Shown: positions 49,477 to 60,631, counted from the stretch's first letter. The stretch: 64,000 nt of DNA from Vibrio sp. CDRSL-10 TSBA (GCA_039696685.1 CP155565.1:186001-250000), one strand, 5' to 3'. Notes: generated by a model not told the origin, from the sequence alone. A program made the numbers and translations.

Positions 49477-50418
49477 TTACTGAGTCAGTAACCAGCGCGC
49501 GGTTGTCTCATCAGTGACCAGACCGTTGATCCAGCCGCCACGCAGCGCGGCCAGAATGGCAGGGCGTTTGTCTTCTCCGCAGGCTGAGCCGATTTTCGGA
49601 CAACGGCTGCTGCGCATATCATAACTGGTAATGAAGCGGTTAATTGTACAGTTCACCACTTCGCCGTCCTGGTTGATGAAGCGGCCCAGAATTTCACCCA
49701 CAGCACCTTGTTCGTTGAGCTCCTGCGCTTTATCTGCGCTGATAAAGCCGTCTTTGATGATCGGGCTGGCTTTACTCAGCGAACCGATACCAATAAACAT
49801 CACGTTTGCGTTATCGGCCACTGCAGATACGTCGGTAAACAGGCGGGTTGTGGTCCAGATACTATGTTCCTTATCCGAAGTGGCGTAACGCGGCGCCGGC
49901 AACTGATAGTAGTTTGCCTGCACTTTGCTGGCCAGAATCAAAGGTACATCATCGTAGTAGTTACATTGTCCATCCACACCCATTGCACTGATCAGAGCAA
50001 CACATTTGCTGCTCGGCGCGTCGAAATTAATTCGTTTGATCGCTTTCTTGAGTGTTAAACCCGAACCGATGCCGATGATCTGCTCCGGTTGATCCTTAAT
50101 GTATTTCGACATCAACTGAAAGCAGCCGAACGAAACATTGTCCAGCGTTTCATCCGGGCTGGTGGTCGGCACTATACTGCACTCGACTAACTGATACTTT
50201 GCTTTCAGCAGCTCAGCATAATCGAGACAGGTCGCAATCGGGTGATGCAGCCCGACCGACACAATGCCTTCTTCTTTTGCCGCTGCAATAAGACGCTGCA
50301 CCACGGGCCGTGACAGTCCAAGTTCAGACGCGATTTCACTCTGATTACGACCGGATACGTAGTACATCCAGGCTGCACGTACCATTTGATCGGTTTTGAA
50401 ATTGTCATCTTTTGCCAC
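49477..50418 (-). CDS. SorC-family sugar-binding regulator, likely DalR
   Basis: An N-terminal helix-turn-helix (YYVSGRNQSEIASELGLSRP) is followed by a sugar-binding domain of the DeoR/SorC type: GIGSGLTLKKAIKRI, MFIGIGSLSKASPIIKDGFI and GGWINGLVTDETTARWLL. Start is a GTG at 50418 preceded by AGAGG. 313 residues, intact. It is divergent from dalDKT, and a 15-bp inverted repeat lies between, so it is probably the arabinitol-responsive regulator. The effector is inferred from context. Confidence 0.9.
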   Translation of the reverse strand: MAKDDNFKTDQMVRAAWMYYVSGRNQSEIASELGLSRPVVQRLIAAAKEEGIVSVGLHHPIATCLDYAELLKAKYQLVECSIVPTTSPDETLDNVSFGCFQLMSKYIKDQPEQIIGIGSGLTLKKAIKRINFDAPSSKCVALISAMGVDGQCNYYDDVPLILASKVQANYYQLPAPRYATSDKEHSIWTTTRLFTDVSAVADNANVMFIGIGSLSKASPIIKDGFISADKAQELNEQGAVGEILGRFINQDGEVVNCTINRFITSYDMRSSRCPKIGSACGEDKRPAILAALRGGWINGLVTDETTARWLLTQ

Positions 50419-50526
50419 GATTTTTGCCTCTTATCTCGGTTTTATTGCTCTGAAAACACTGTGTTATCTGTGCTGCCCAGCTATCTTCGCCTGTTCTTGT
50501 ATTGAGTGCAAATCAAATCATTCACC

Positions 50527-50571
50527 CACAAATGAACAAAAAACCAATAAATGGTCTTTTGTTCATTTGTG
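50527..50571. promoter_or_regulatory. 15-bp perfect inverted repeat, likely DalR operator
   Basis: CACAAATGAACAAAA (50527-50541) is the exact reverse complement of TTTTGTTCATTTGTG (50557-50571), with a 15-base spacer. Arm centres are 30 bp apart, nearly three helical turns. It lies 109 bp upstream of the regulator and 70 bp upstream of dalD. Confidence 0.8.
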
Positions 50572-50641
50572 ATCTATGGCTCTTTATTTGATTATATGAT
50601 CAATTAGAGTGGCCCCATCAAACAAGAACGAGGAAATAACA

Positions 50642-52009
50642 ATGGAAAACCAATACACGTGGCTACATATCGGTCTGGGATCGTTTCACCGTGCGCATCA
50701 GGCCTGGTACCTGAATCAGTTGTTGGAGCAGGGGGATCAGTGTTGGCACATTGCTGCCGGCAATATCCGTAATGACGCCGAAGCGACGGTTTCGACTCTG
50801 CATCATCAGCAAGGAGAGTACGTGCTGGAAACGGTTACTCCGGCTGGTGAGCGTCATTACGAGGTGATCAAGTCGATTCAGACTCTGCTGCCGTGGCAGG
50901 AAGATCTTGAGCCTTTAATTGAAGAAGGTGCTAAAGCCGCGACAAAAGTGATTGCCTTTACTGTGACGGAAGGTGGCTACTACCTGAAAACAGACCACCG
51001 TCTGGATGTTGATAATGCGGGTCTGAAAGCTGATTTGAACGGCGCACATCAAACCATTTATGGCACCATCACCAAGATTCTTGAACGCCGTATGCAAACG
51101 CAGGCCGGTGCAGTGACGTTACTCAACTGCGATAACGTGCGTCACAACGGTGAACGTTTCCGCGATGGTCTGGAGGAATTTCTGACGCTGACCGGCAAAA
51201 CCGAACTACTAAACTGGCTGCAACACCACACCACAAGTCCGAATACCATGGTCGATCGCATTACACCGCGCCCGGCCGCTGATTTACCAGCCCGAATTAA
51301 AGCGGCGACCGGCATAGAAGATAATGCACCTGTGATGGGTGAGCGCTTTATCCAGTGGGTGATTGAAGATGATTTTAAGGCTGGCCGTCCGGAGCTTGAA
51401 AAGGTTGGCGTCGAGATGGTCGATTCGGTTATTCCGTATGAAGAAGCCAAAATTCGTATTCTTAATTCGTCACACAGCTGCATCGCCTGGGCAGGCACGC
51501 TGGCGGGTCAGTCTTATATCCACGAGAGTACGCTGACTGATTACATCCGTCAGATTGCTTATGACTATGTTACCCAGGATGTGATTCCGTGCCTGGGCGA
51601 TAACGGTATCGATTTAGCCACCTATCGTGATGTGGTATTGGAACGCTTTACCAACCCGCACATTCAGGATACAAACCAGCGCGTTGCCGCGGATGGCTTT
51701 TCTAAGATTCCTGCCATGATCACCCCGACCATGCTTGAGTGCTATCAGCGCGGCGTTGCGCCATCGGCCACGGCCGTGTTGCCGGCGCTGTTCTTTGTCT
51801 ACATGCAGCAGTGGCACCTTGGCAAACTGCCATACGAGTACCAGGACGGCATTCTGGATGCCGACGCCGTACATGCCATGTTTGCATCGTCAGACCCGAT
51901 TGCTGAGTTTGCCCATGATTCGGCCCTGTTTGGTGAACTGGCGCAGCGCGCCGAGTTTGAAAGCCTGCTGCGCGAGAAAATCAGCGCGGTCTACGCGATG
52001 ATTCAGTAA
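50642..52009 (+). CDS. dalD: D-arabinitol 4-dehydrogenase
   Basis: A polyol-specific long-chain dehydrogenase that oxidises D-arabinitol to D-xylulose with NAD+. It starts [20 protein letters not shown] and has [59 protein letters not shown] and the catalytic [16 protein letters not shown]. 455 residues, the size of Klebsiella DalD. GAGGAAA precedes the ATG. The following xylulokinase and DalT-like transporter genes support D-arabinitol over mannitol as substrate. Intact. A relative, uxuB, lies in the same window. Confidence 0.93.
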   Translation: MENQYTWLHIGLGSFHRAHQAWYLNQLLEQGDQCWHIAAGNIRNDAEATVSTLHHQQGEYVLETVTPAGERHYEVIKSIQTLLPWQEDLEPLIEEGAKAATKVIAFTVTEGGYYLKTDHRLDVDNAGLKADLNGAHQTIYGTITKILERRMQTQAGAVTLLNCDNVRHNGERFRDGLEEFLTLTGKTELLNWLQHHTTSPNTMVDRITPRPAADLPARIKAATGIEDNAPVMGERFIQWVIEDDFKAGRPELEKVGVEMVDSVIPYEEAKIRILNSSHSCIAWAGTLAGQSYIHESTLTDYIRQIAYDYVTQDVIPCLGDNGIDLATYRDVVLERFTNPHIQDTNQRVAADGFSKIPAMITPTMLECYQRGVAPSATAVLPALFFVYMQQWHLGKLPYEYQDGILDADAVHAMFASSDPIAEFAHDSALFGELAQRAEFESLLREKISAVYAMIQ

Positions 52010-52018
52010 GGAGTGGCT

Positions 52019-53480
52019 ATGTACTTAGGTATTGATCTGGGCACCTCCGAAGTTAAAGCACTGGTCATTGATGAACGGGGTGAAACAGTGGCAGCACACA
52101 GCGCGCCGCTGACCATTCAAAGGCCTTATCCTCATTGGTCTGAGCAGGATCCGCAAGCCTGGTGGGAGGCGACAAATTATCTGATTGATGCGCTGCGGGA
52201 AAAATGTGCTGAGCACTGGGGCGCAATCAAGGCGATTGGTCTGTCGGGCCAGATGCATGGTGCGGTGTTGCTTGATGAAAGCGACAGCGTGATCCGTCCG
52301 GCCATTTTGTGGAATGACACCCGCTGTTATGCCGAGTGTCAGGAACTGGAAGAGGTAGCGCCGCAACTGCACCAGATAGCGGGTAACCTGGCGATGCCCG
52401 GTTTTACCGCACCAAAGCTGCTTTGGGTGCGTAAACACGAGCCGCAGCACTTTGCACGCATCGCCACGGTACTGCTGCCTAAAGACTATCTGCGTCTGCA
52501 AATGACCGGTCGTAAAATTTCTGATATGTCGGATTCGGCTGGCACGCTGTGGCTGGATGTCGCCAAACGCGACTGGTCAGATTTACTGCTCGACAAGTGT
52601 CAGCTCAGTCGGAGCCAGATGCCTTTGCTGGTTGAAGGCTGTGAAGTGTCAGCGACCTTGTCGGCGGAAATTGCCGAACGCTGGGGGCTGAGTCCTTCGG
52701 TGTGTGTGGCCGGCGGCGGCGGTGATAATGCGGTCAGCGCTATCGGCGTGGGCGCAGTGGAAACCGGTGATGCCTTTATTTCCCTTGGCACCTCGGGCGT
52801 CCTGTTTGTGGTCAACGATCAGTATCGTCCGGCGCCCGAAGCCGCGGTACATGCATTTTGCCATGTCCTGCCACAGCGCTGGCATCAGATGAGCGTGATG
52901 CTGAGTGCCGCCAGTTGCCTGCAATGGTTGTGTCGTATCGTCGGCGTGACAGAAGTGGAGTTGTTACAGGAAGTGGAACAGCTCACTGAAGAGGAAAAAG
53001 CCGGCGCGCCGCTGTTTTTACCCTACCTGTCCGGTGAGAGAACACCGCACAACGACCCGGATGCCAAGGGTATGTTCCATGGAATGACTCACTCCACCCG
53101 CCGGGCGACTCTCGGTTATGCGGTGCTGGAAGGGGTCAGCTTCGGCCTGGCTGATGGTCTGCGGGTGCTGAGTGACAGCGGCACACACATTGAGCAGTGT
53201 TCACTGGTCGGTGGCGGGGCGCGCAGTTTCTTACTGGGCGCAGTTACTGGCGGATACTCTGCAGCTTTCCATTGTGACCCACAAAGGAGGGGAGACCGGC
53301 GGTGCACTGGGTGCGGCAAGGCTGGCCTGCCTGGCGATGGATAAACCGCTGCTGGAAGTGTGTAAAAAACCGGAAGTCTACCGCGTCTACCAGCCGGATA
53401 GCTCACGTCAGGCGATGCTGGAATCGCGTTATCAGCGTTTTCGCGCTCTGTATCAAAACGACCTTAACCTGCGGCAGTAA
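52019..53480 (+). CDS. dalK: D-xylulose kinase (one apparent frameshift)
   Basis: A FGGY-family carbohydrate kinase phosphorylating D-xylulose. It has MYLGIDLGTSEVKALVIDE, AIGLSGQMHGAVLLDESDSV, PAILWNDTRCYAEC, GGGGDNAVSAIGVG, SLGTSGVLFVV and PYLSGERTPHNDPDAKGMF. The direct frame is lost at 53227-53229 (GTTTC); removing one T gives GGGARSSYWAQLLADTLQLS and ends LYQNDLNLRQ. About 486 residues corrected. The ATG at 52019 is used because AAGGAG lies six bases upstream; an in-frame GTG at 52013 is inside that site. It is 9 bp after dalD. Confidence 0.94.
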
Positions 53481-53584
53481 TCGGCTGCTCAAACCTGAAT
53501 CAATATAAACACAATAACAATCAACTGTGCCCCGACGCGAAAGCAGGGGCACTCGATTCCTTTTACCCTACAAATGAGGAATAT

Positions 53585-54860
53585 ATGGACACTACAAGCA
53601 AACAGTGGCTGGGATTGCCACTCAACTTAGTCTGGGGTTACATCGCTATTGCCATCTTCATGACCGGCGACGGTTTTGAACTGGCATTTCTATCTCACTA
53701 CATTACCGAACTGGGTTTTTCACCGGCGCAATCCTCTTTTGCGTTTACCCTGTATGGCTTTGCCGCTGCGATGGCGGCGTGGATTTCCGGCGTAGTCGCG
53801 GAAATCATCACTCCGCAGAAAACCATGAAAATCGGCTTCCTGATGTGGTGTGTTTTCCACGCCCTGTTTCTGACCTTTGGTCTGGGTGAGTCCAACTATG
53901 CGATGATCCTGCTGTTTTATGGTATCCGCGGTTTTGCTTATCCGCTGTTCCTCTACTCATTCATTGTGGTGATTGTGCACAATGTGCGCAGTGACGGTGT
54001 GAGCTCGGCTCTGGGCTGGTTCTGGACGGTGTATTCGATCGGTATCGGTGTCGCGGGCAGTTACATTCCAAGCTTTACCATTCCCTGGATTGGCGAGTTA
54101 GGCACCTTATGGTTATCGCTGGCGTTTCTGTGCCACCGGTGGTGTGCTTGCGATGGTGACCTTGAGAAACGTGAAAACGCCGACTCACATGCACAATCTG
54201 ACCAACAAGCAGAAGCTGAAAGAACTGAGCCGCGCGGCGACCTTACTGTACAGTAACCGCAACGTGCTTTACTCGAGTTTTGTCCGTATTACCAATACCT
54301 TATCTCTGTTTGGTTTTGCGGTGATCATGCCGATGATGTTTGTCGATGATTTAGGTTTTACGACCTCTGAGTGGCTGCAGGTGTGGGCGGTGTTCTTCTT
54401 TACCACCATTTTCTCCAATGTACTGTGGGGCATTCTGGGCGAAAAACTGGGCTGGATGAAAGTGGTGCGCTGGTTTGGCTGCGTCGGTATGGCGCTGTCG
54501 AGTCTGTCTTTCTACTATATTCCCCAGCACTTTGGCCACAATTTCTACATGGCGCTGATCCCGGCGATTGCACTGGGGATTTTTGTTGCGGCGTTTGTAC
54601 CGATGGCCGCGGTGTTCCCGGCACTGGAGCCGAATCATAAAGGTGCGGCGATTTCGGTCTATAACTTGTCGGCGGGCCTGTCTAACTTCGTTGCTCCTGC
54701 GATTGCAGTGGTGCTGTTGCCTTACTTCAGTACCCTGGGTGTGGTGATCGCTTATACCACGCTCTATGTGGTCGCGTTTTTTGTGACTTATTTGATCGAA
54801 GTTGAACAACCTGGCTTTGAAACACCAATTGTTGACTCAGGTAATGTCACTGTGACTTAA
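53585..54860 (+). CDS. dalT: MFS D-arabinitol/pentitol transporter, DalT/RbtT-like (one apparent frameshift)
   Basis: A twelve-helix major facilitator permease. WGYIAIAIFMTGDGFELAFL starts the first helix, and GIRGFAYPLFLYSFIVVIVH and PMAAVFPALEPNHKGAAISV are typical of the RbtT/DalT group. Removing one T from GTTTC at 54125-54127 gives LWLSLAFCATGGVLAMVTLR and joins helices 6 and 7-12. About 425 residues corrected. GAGGAA precedes the ATG. It follows dalK by 104 bp and ends just before a strong terminator, closing the dalDKT operon. Confidence 0.93.
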
Positions 54861-54871
54861 AAATGTTTTAA

Positions 54872-54908
54872 GGTATGGCAATAGCTTTTATTGCCATACC
54901 GGTTTTTT
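54872..54908 (+). terminator. Terminator of the dalDKT operon
   Basis: A perfect 12-bp stem, GGTATGGCAATA (54872-54883) with TATTGCCATACC (54889-54900), a 5-base loop and seven T's after it. Confidence 0.92.
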
Positions 54909-54930
54909 TCTTTTGAGGTAAGTATTTAGT

Positions 54931-55572
54931 ATGAATAAACAAGCGGTAATTTTTGATATGGACGGTGTGATTATTGACTCCGAACCTTTATGGCAAACGG
55001 CGCAGATTGAATCGCTGGCGCTGTTTGGAGTCACCATCAGTCGTGAGGACTGCGAGCGACTGACCATGGGTAAACGCATCGACGATATTGCCAGAACCTG
55101 GTGCGATACACATTCGCTTGCGGTTGCGGCGACTGAGCTGGAAACCATGATCCTGACCCGCTTGTGTGATGCTATCAGCCGGCAGGGTGAGGCGATGAAA
55201 GGGGTATACCGCGCGTTAGAAACCTTTATCGCCCGGGAGCTGAAAATTGCCCTGGCGACGTCGTCCAATCATGTAGTGATCAAAGCTGTGTTTGACCGTT
55301 TAGGTTTATGGGAAAAATTCAGCGTTATTTGCAGTGCGGAAGATGAGGTGAATGGTAAACCCCATCCCGATGTCTATCTCTCAGCAGCGAAAGCACTCGG
55401 CGTCGATGTCAGCCAGTGTCTGGTTATCGAAGACAGCTTCACCGGCCTGACCGCTGCCAAACGTGCCGAAATGACCACTTATCTGGTCTCTCCTGAACAC
55501 CACAATGAAAAATTTGCCATCGCCGACGCCAGATTCAGCGATCTGGACGCGGTAGTGGATTCACTGAGCTGA
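54931..55572 (+). CDS. HAD-superfamily sugar phosphatase (YniC/HxpB-like)
   Basis: A haloacid dehalogenase-type phosphatase. Motif I is IFDMDGVIIDSEPLW with the nucleophile Asp, motif II is LATSSNH, motif III is the Lys in NGKPHPDVYL, and motif IV is VIEDSFTGLTAAKRAEM. 213 residues, like 2-deoxyglucose-6-phosphate phosphatases. GAGGTAAG precedes the ATG. It lies 70 bp after the dalT stop but beyond a strong terminator, so its expression may need its own promoter or readthrough. It might remove misphosphorylated pentitols; that is an inference. Confidence 0.88.
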   Translation: MNKQAVIFDMDGVIIDSEPLWQTAQIESLALFGVTISREDCERLTMGKRIDDIARTWCDTHSLAVAATELETMILTRLCDAISRQGEAMKGVYRALETFIARELKIALATSSNHVVIKAVFDRLGLWEKFSVICSAEDEVNGKPHPDVYLSAAKALGVDVSQCLVIEDSFTGLTAAKRAEMTTYLVSPEHHNEKFAIADARFSDLDAVVDSLS

Positions 55573-55625
55573 TCGCTCACTTTGATGACAGTCTAATCAG
55601 GCGTTAACAGTTTGCCAATCGGGCA

Positions 55626-56534
55626 TCAGTTATGCGCCTGTTCTTCTCCAACCACCCAACTGATAAAGGTTTGCGCGGCCGGATTTGAACACTGTTCTGA
55701 GATAGTCAGAAAATAGGCTTTATCCGGAAAGTCGAGAGTATCGGTGATTGCCACGAGTTGGCCGCTATCAAGCAAATCACGAACCTGCCAGTCCCAGGCG
55801 AGTGCGATACCTGCATCATTGATGGCTGCCTGAATCACGGCGACCTGATCGTCAACCATCAGTGCACTGGCCGGGACTTGATACTCCAGCCCCATTTTGT
55901 CACTCCACGACTGCCATCCTTCCCAGGAGGGCAGTTCGTCTTTCAGCATGATTAGCGGTTGATCAAACAGTGTGCGGAGATCAATTTTCCCACCTCGTTT
56001 GTGCAGGAAAGACGGGCTGCATACCAGCAGAATCCGTTCATGAAACACCAGATAATTGGTGCGGTTTATGGTATCAACTTGCGAATAAAAGAAAGCTACA
56101 TCGTAGTTTTCATTGGTGCCGACATAACGCTCATTATTCACCGCCAGATTAATCAGCACATCCGGATGAGCCTGACGAAATTGATCGAGGCGTGGCAGCA
56201 GCCAGAAATGCAGAAAGCACGATCCGACTTCAATATTCAGTGCCGGAGCACTGGTTTCTTCATTAAGTAACTGAGTTTCGTCTGCCAGCATGGTCAGTGC
56301 AGTGGTTACTTTGTCAAGATAACGCCGCCCCTCTGCGGTTAATTCCACCCCTTGTTTTGAGCGGATAAATAGTTCGGTTTTTAGGAAGGTTTCCAAATTT
56401 TTCAGCTGTTTGCTTACTGCTGTTGGCGTAATGCATAACTCATTCGCTGCCTTCGTCAGGCTACCCAGTCGGGCTGCTGCTTCAAACATGATAAGGCTGT
56501 TGGTCGGCGGAATTAACTTACGGTTTATAGCCAA
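55626..56534 (-). CDS. LysR-family regulator (GcvA-like), divergent from CocE hydrolase
   Basis: N-terminal DNA-binding domain: SLIMFEAAARLGSLTKAANE followed by LCITPTAVSKQLKNLETFL, with an effector domain including LNIEVGSCFLHFWLLPRLDQ. It resembles GcvA-type LysR proteins. 302 residues, intact. It is divergent from the hydrolase gene, with a T-N11-A type box between them, so it likely controls the hydrolase-BCCT operon. Effector unknown. Confidence 0.9.
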   Translation of the reverse strand: MAINRKLIPPTNSLIMFEAAARLGSLTKAANELCITPTAVSKQLKNLETFLKTELFIRSKQGVELTAEGRRYLDKVTTALTMLADETQLLNEETSAPALNIEVGSCFLHFWLLPRLDQFRQAHPDVLINLAVNNERYVGTNENYDVAFFYSQVDTINRTNYLVFHERILLVCSPSFLHKRGGKIDLRTLFDQPLIMLKDELPSWEGWQSWSDKMGLEYQVPASALMVDDQVAVIQAAINDAGIALAWDWQVRDLLDSGQLVAITDTLDFPDKAYFLTISEQCSNPAAQTFISWVVGEEQAHN

Positions 56535-56554
56535 GGGGTCTACCTGTGTGAACT

Positions 56555-56579
56555 TTTAGTTCAAGATATCTTAACTAAA
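56555..56579. promoter_or_regulatory. LysR-type box (7-bp arms, 11-base spacer)
   Basis: TTTAGTT (56555-56561) and AACTAAA (56573-56579) are exact reverse complements separated by 11 bases, the T-N11-A pattern. It lies 21 bp upstream of the LysR start and 71 bp upstream of the hydrolase start, the normal place for both activation and autoregulation. Confidence 0.75.
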
Positions 56580-56649
56580 TAGCGGTTTACTGACAACGAG
56601 GAGTCCGTAGGATAAAAATCACAATGTTGTAACAAACTAGGGAAAATTG

Positions 56650-58642
56650 ATGAACAAAGTTCAAGAAATCCATCACGATTGGCTCACGTTACCTGACGGA
56701 ACCCGCTTAGCTTATCGAGCCTGGCTGCCCGACGATGCGACTTTAAAGCCTGTTCCGGCGATTTTGGAATTTTTGCCCTATCGCAAGAATGACGGCACTG
56801 TGGTTCGTGATGAAATCACTATGTCTCAAACCGCTGCACATGGCTACGCCTGCATCCGGGTTGATTTGCGTGGTTGCGGTGAATCGGAAGGCTTGTTCGA
56901 TGATGAGTATTCGGCTCAGGAATTGCAGGACGGCTGTGATGTGATTGCCTGGATTGCGGCTCAGGAGTGGTGTGACGGAAATGTCGGCATGGTGGGTATC
57001 TCATGGGGTGGTTTCAACTCACTGCAAGTGGCAGCGCTGAATCCGCCGGCGCTGAAAGCGATTATTACCCAGTGTTCGACCGACGACCGTTTCCGTGACG
57101 ACATTCATTTTCTCGGCGGATGTCTGTTGAACGATAATATGGACTGGGCAGCCTTTTTCTGGGCTTACGCGCAGGCTCGTTTCTCCGGATCCGCGCCATG
57201 TCGGCGACAACTGGCGTCAGATATGGCTCGAGCGGCTGGAGAATATGCCGATGCTGGCTAAGCCTTGGATCGGCCAGCAAACTCGTAATGATTACTGGAA
57301 ACACGGTTCGGTGTGTGAAGACTATTCCTCAATCAAGATCCCTGTCTATGCGATTGGTGGCTGGGCCGATAATTATCGCAATACGGTTTTTTCTTTACTG
57401 AGTAATCTGTCTGGTCCGAAAAAAGGCCTGATCGGGCCCTGGGCTCATAAATATCCGAATATTGCCTATCCGAATCCTAAGATGGATTACGTCTCTGAAT
57501 CGGTACGCTGGTGGGACCGCTGGTTGAAAGGCCTTGAAAATGGTATCGATCAGGAGCCGGAGCTGAATTATTACCTTCAGGACAGTGTGCGGCCTCAAAG
57601 TGATTATGACTTTCGTCCTGGTAAGTGGGTGAGCGAACCGACCTGGCCGTCACCGAATACCGTCTATCAGACCTATTACCTCGCTGAACATGGATTGAGT
57701 GAGCAGGCGCAAAGCGGGCCGAAGTTGAGTATTCGTTCACCCCAGACTGTAGGCCTTGATGGTGGTCGTTTGTGTGTTGGTATTCGTCTTGATATGGAAC
57801 AGCCTGCCGATCAGCGTCTGGACGATGCTGGTTCGCTGGTATTTGACAGTGAGGTGCTCACACAAGATATGCCGATTGCGGGCCAGGTTAAGGCCAGCCT
57901 TGCGCTCACCAGTAATACCGAGAATGGCCACGTGGTGGTGCGGGTGTGCGATGTTCACCCTGGCGGGGAAGTGACCCGGGTAACCCATGGTATTCTCAAT
58001 CTTTCGCATCGTAACAGTCATGAATTTCCGCAGCCTTTGGTGCCGGGTGAAGAGTACCAGGTTGAGGTACCTCTTTATCATATGGCTTATGTGGTGCCTA
58101 AGGGGCACAAATTACGCATCTCAGTTTCGACCACTTACTGGCCGCTGACCTGGCCATCGGCGGAAGATATGACACTGAATCTGCGTCCTGAAGCTTGTTC
58201 GGTTACTCTGCCGTTGAATCGTACTCCGACGTTCAGCGAGCGGGTACCGGCTTATTCTACACCGGCCTCTTTTGACGGAGAACAGCGCCGCCCAACTGAG
58301 AGTCAGCGCGTGGTACGCCGCGATTACAAAACAGGAGTGACTACATTGGAAACCTTTGATGACTTTGGTTGCCAGTATTTCGACTCGTCACAAAGTGAAA
58401 TTGATTTCGATATTCATCAGTTGTTGTCCGTTCATCCAGAAGATCCCCTCAGTGCGAAAAATGACTTACGCCTGCGGGTCGACATGGGGCGAGATGGTTG
58501 GCGCACCGGAATTGAGGCGCACTATGTCATGACTTGTGATGCGAATAATTTCTACATAAAGGCGCAATGGACAGCCAAACATGAGGATGAAGTGGTATTC
58601 GAGAAATCATTTGACGAGACGATTGAACGTTATTTCATGTAA
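56650..58642 (+). CDS. CocE/NonD-family alpha/beta hydrolase (one apparent frameshift)
   Basis: A hydrolase of the X-Pro dipeptidyl-peptidase/CocE group, acting on esters or amides. The catalytic domain has CIRVDLRGCGESEGLFDDEY and the nucleophile motif VGISWGGFNSLQVAAL, and IGGWADNYRNTVF and GPWAHKYPN (likely His) later; the C-terminal jelly roll follows (VVRVCDVHPGGEVTRVTHGI). Removing one T from GTTTC at 57180-57182 gives AYAQARSPDPRHVGDNWRQI. About 663 residues corrected. AGGGAA precedes the ATG at 56650. It has no signal peptide, so it is probably cytoplasmic. It is followed by a BCCT transporter gene, which suggests the product or substrate is a quaternary amine ester. Confidence 0.9.
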
Positions 58643-58663
58643 CGGATATTCAAGGATGAAACT

Positions 58664-60257
58664 ATGTTAAAAAATATTCGACCATTGGTCTTTTTTCCGA
58701 CGTTTTTAATATTGGTCAGTGCCTTGGTGCTTAGCCTGGTGGATCTGGAACGCTTTACCAAGGTCACCGCGGCGTTAAACAGCCAAGTGCTGGAAAACTT
58801 CTCCTGGCTGTTCAGCTTAGGCAGTTTTTATCTGCTGGTTCTGGTGGTGATTACTTATTTTTCTAAGCTGGGGAATATCCGTATTGGTGGTGACAACAGT
58901 ACACCGAAAATCACTAAGCCACGCTGGTTTATGATCGTACTGTGTACCACGCTGGCTGTCGGGGTATTGTTCTGGACCACCGCCGAAACCGATCTATCAC
59001 TTGCATGCGCCACCGGAGAGTCTGGGAATTGCAGCAGGTAGTGCCGATGCCACTTTGTTTGCCTTTTCTGCGATGTTTTTACACTGGGGCCCGACACCAT
59101 ACGCAATTTATTGTGTTCCGGCGCTGATTTTCGCTTTGGCGTTTTATAATCTCAAATTGCCGTTTTCGATATCCAGTTCACTACGTCCGATTTTCGGCCG
59201 CTATCTTACTCCGCGAGTGGCGGATGTTATCGATGCACTGGCATTGTATTCACTGGTAGTTGGGATGGCGTCATCATTGGGGACGGGAGCACTGACTTTA
59301 CTGGGAGGCGTCAGTCAGTTTGTCGACATTGACCGTAATGCGTTTACGTTGGGGATCTTTATTACGCTGATCGTAGTAACCTTTGTTTTTTCTGCTGCCA
59401 GTGGGCTGAATAAAGGTATTGCTCGCCTGTCGAAGACCAATTTCTGGATGTTGATTGCCCTGTTTGTCTTTGTGCTGGTGGTTGGTCCGACTGTGTTTAT
59501 GTTGTCACTTGGTGTAGAGGGGCTCGGCGCCTATCTGCAGAACTTTTTCCGTCTCAGTTTGTTTACCGGCCAGGCGGCTAACGACCCTTGGCCGCAATGG
59601 TGGAGTGTATTCTACTGGGCAGTCTGGTTTGCCTGGGCTCCGATCACAGCGATGTTTCTGGGTAAGATAGCCCGCGGTTACACAGTAAAAGAGTTCATTC
59701 AGATAAACCTAATTTTCCCTAGTTTGTTCGTTTTGCTGTGGATATCAGTTTTTTCCGGGATCGCGGTCTACCTCGATACTGAGGGCAACGGCGCTTTATA
59801 TGAGGTGCTGAATAACGGCGGAGTAGAGCAGTTGCTATATCACATTATGGGTGAATTGCCGCTAAGTGGCATCACTTCGTTCTTCCTGATTCTGGTGGCG
59901 TTTATCTCCTACGTTACAGCAGCCGATTCCAGTACAGATGCGATTGGTGACTTGTGTACCAAAGACTTTCACTCTGATTCTGATGAAGGTACCTCACTGC
60001 CGATTAAGATTATGTGGGGCACCTTAATAGGATTGGTGGCCTGGATAATGGTCAGCACGGTCGGGATTAATGGTGTTAAGCAGCTGTCTAATCTGGGCGG
60101 CTTGCCGGCAACCCTGATTATTCTGGCTTGTAGTCTGACGCTGGTGCGCTGGCTGCGCAATCCAGAGCTACTAAGCGTGCCGCAGGCATTACCTGTGAGA
60201 GAAGACGGCAAAATGTCACAATCGGGACAGGGCCTGCAGCCTGTTGAGGCAAAATGA
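58664..60257 (+). CDS. BCCT-family transporter (one apparent frameshift)
   Basis: A twelve-helix betaine/carnitine/choline-type transporter. Removing one A from GAAAC at 58986-58988 gives FWTTAEPIYHLHAPPESLGI, the standard AEPIYH block. FLHWGPTPYAIYC, SGLNKGIARLSKTNFWMLIA and ISYVTAADSSTDAIGDL are typical. The signature WTxFYWxWW is WSVFYWAVWFAWAP here, a variant, so the substrate may differ from glycine betaine. The N-terminus is short, without the long regulatory tails of BetP. About 530 residues corrected. It lies 21 bp after the hydrolase gene, in one operon. Confidence 0.92.
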
Positions 60258-60631
60258 TACCGCTAGCTGGTTAAAGGGCAGTAATAAAAAGTCCTCCCAA
60301 TCGGAGGACTTGTATTTTGTGCCGGTCCGCATCTGCTGGGAGCTGGTCAGGAGTGACTTGGTTTTTGCGCTGTTATGATGGGCTTCATCGCTATTTTTAG
60401 AGGTTGGTCACTGTTTTAACGTAAGTTATACGGTGATTTGCCCGTCAGGTGACTGGTAAAAGCGGGCAAATACGTAGTAGATTCTGCAACCATGGATCAT
60501 CTAAAGTCTTAGCCTGGATCTGATTTGCCTTTTAATTCATATGCATTAAGTCGTTCGTATCAATTAAAAGTGCATGTAACTCAGCCAGACATGTGGAACA
60601 GAGCGAATGCAGTGCTGAGCGGACAAGACGT
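60258..60631. other. Intergenic region between BCCT gene and LacI gene
   Basis: This 374-bp spacer holds the BCCT terminator (60289-60311). The rest, up to 60631, is AT-rich and presumably has the LacI promoter; I see no clear operator like the one at 61845 and no RNA gene. Confidence 0.5.
60289..60311 (+). terminator. Terminator after BCCT gene
   Basis: AAGTCCTCC (60289-60297) pairs with GGAGGACTT (60303-60311) around a 5-base loop, followed by GTATTTT. Confidence 0.8.
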
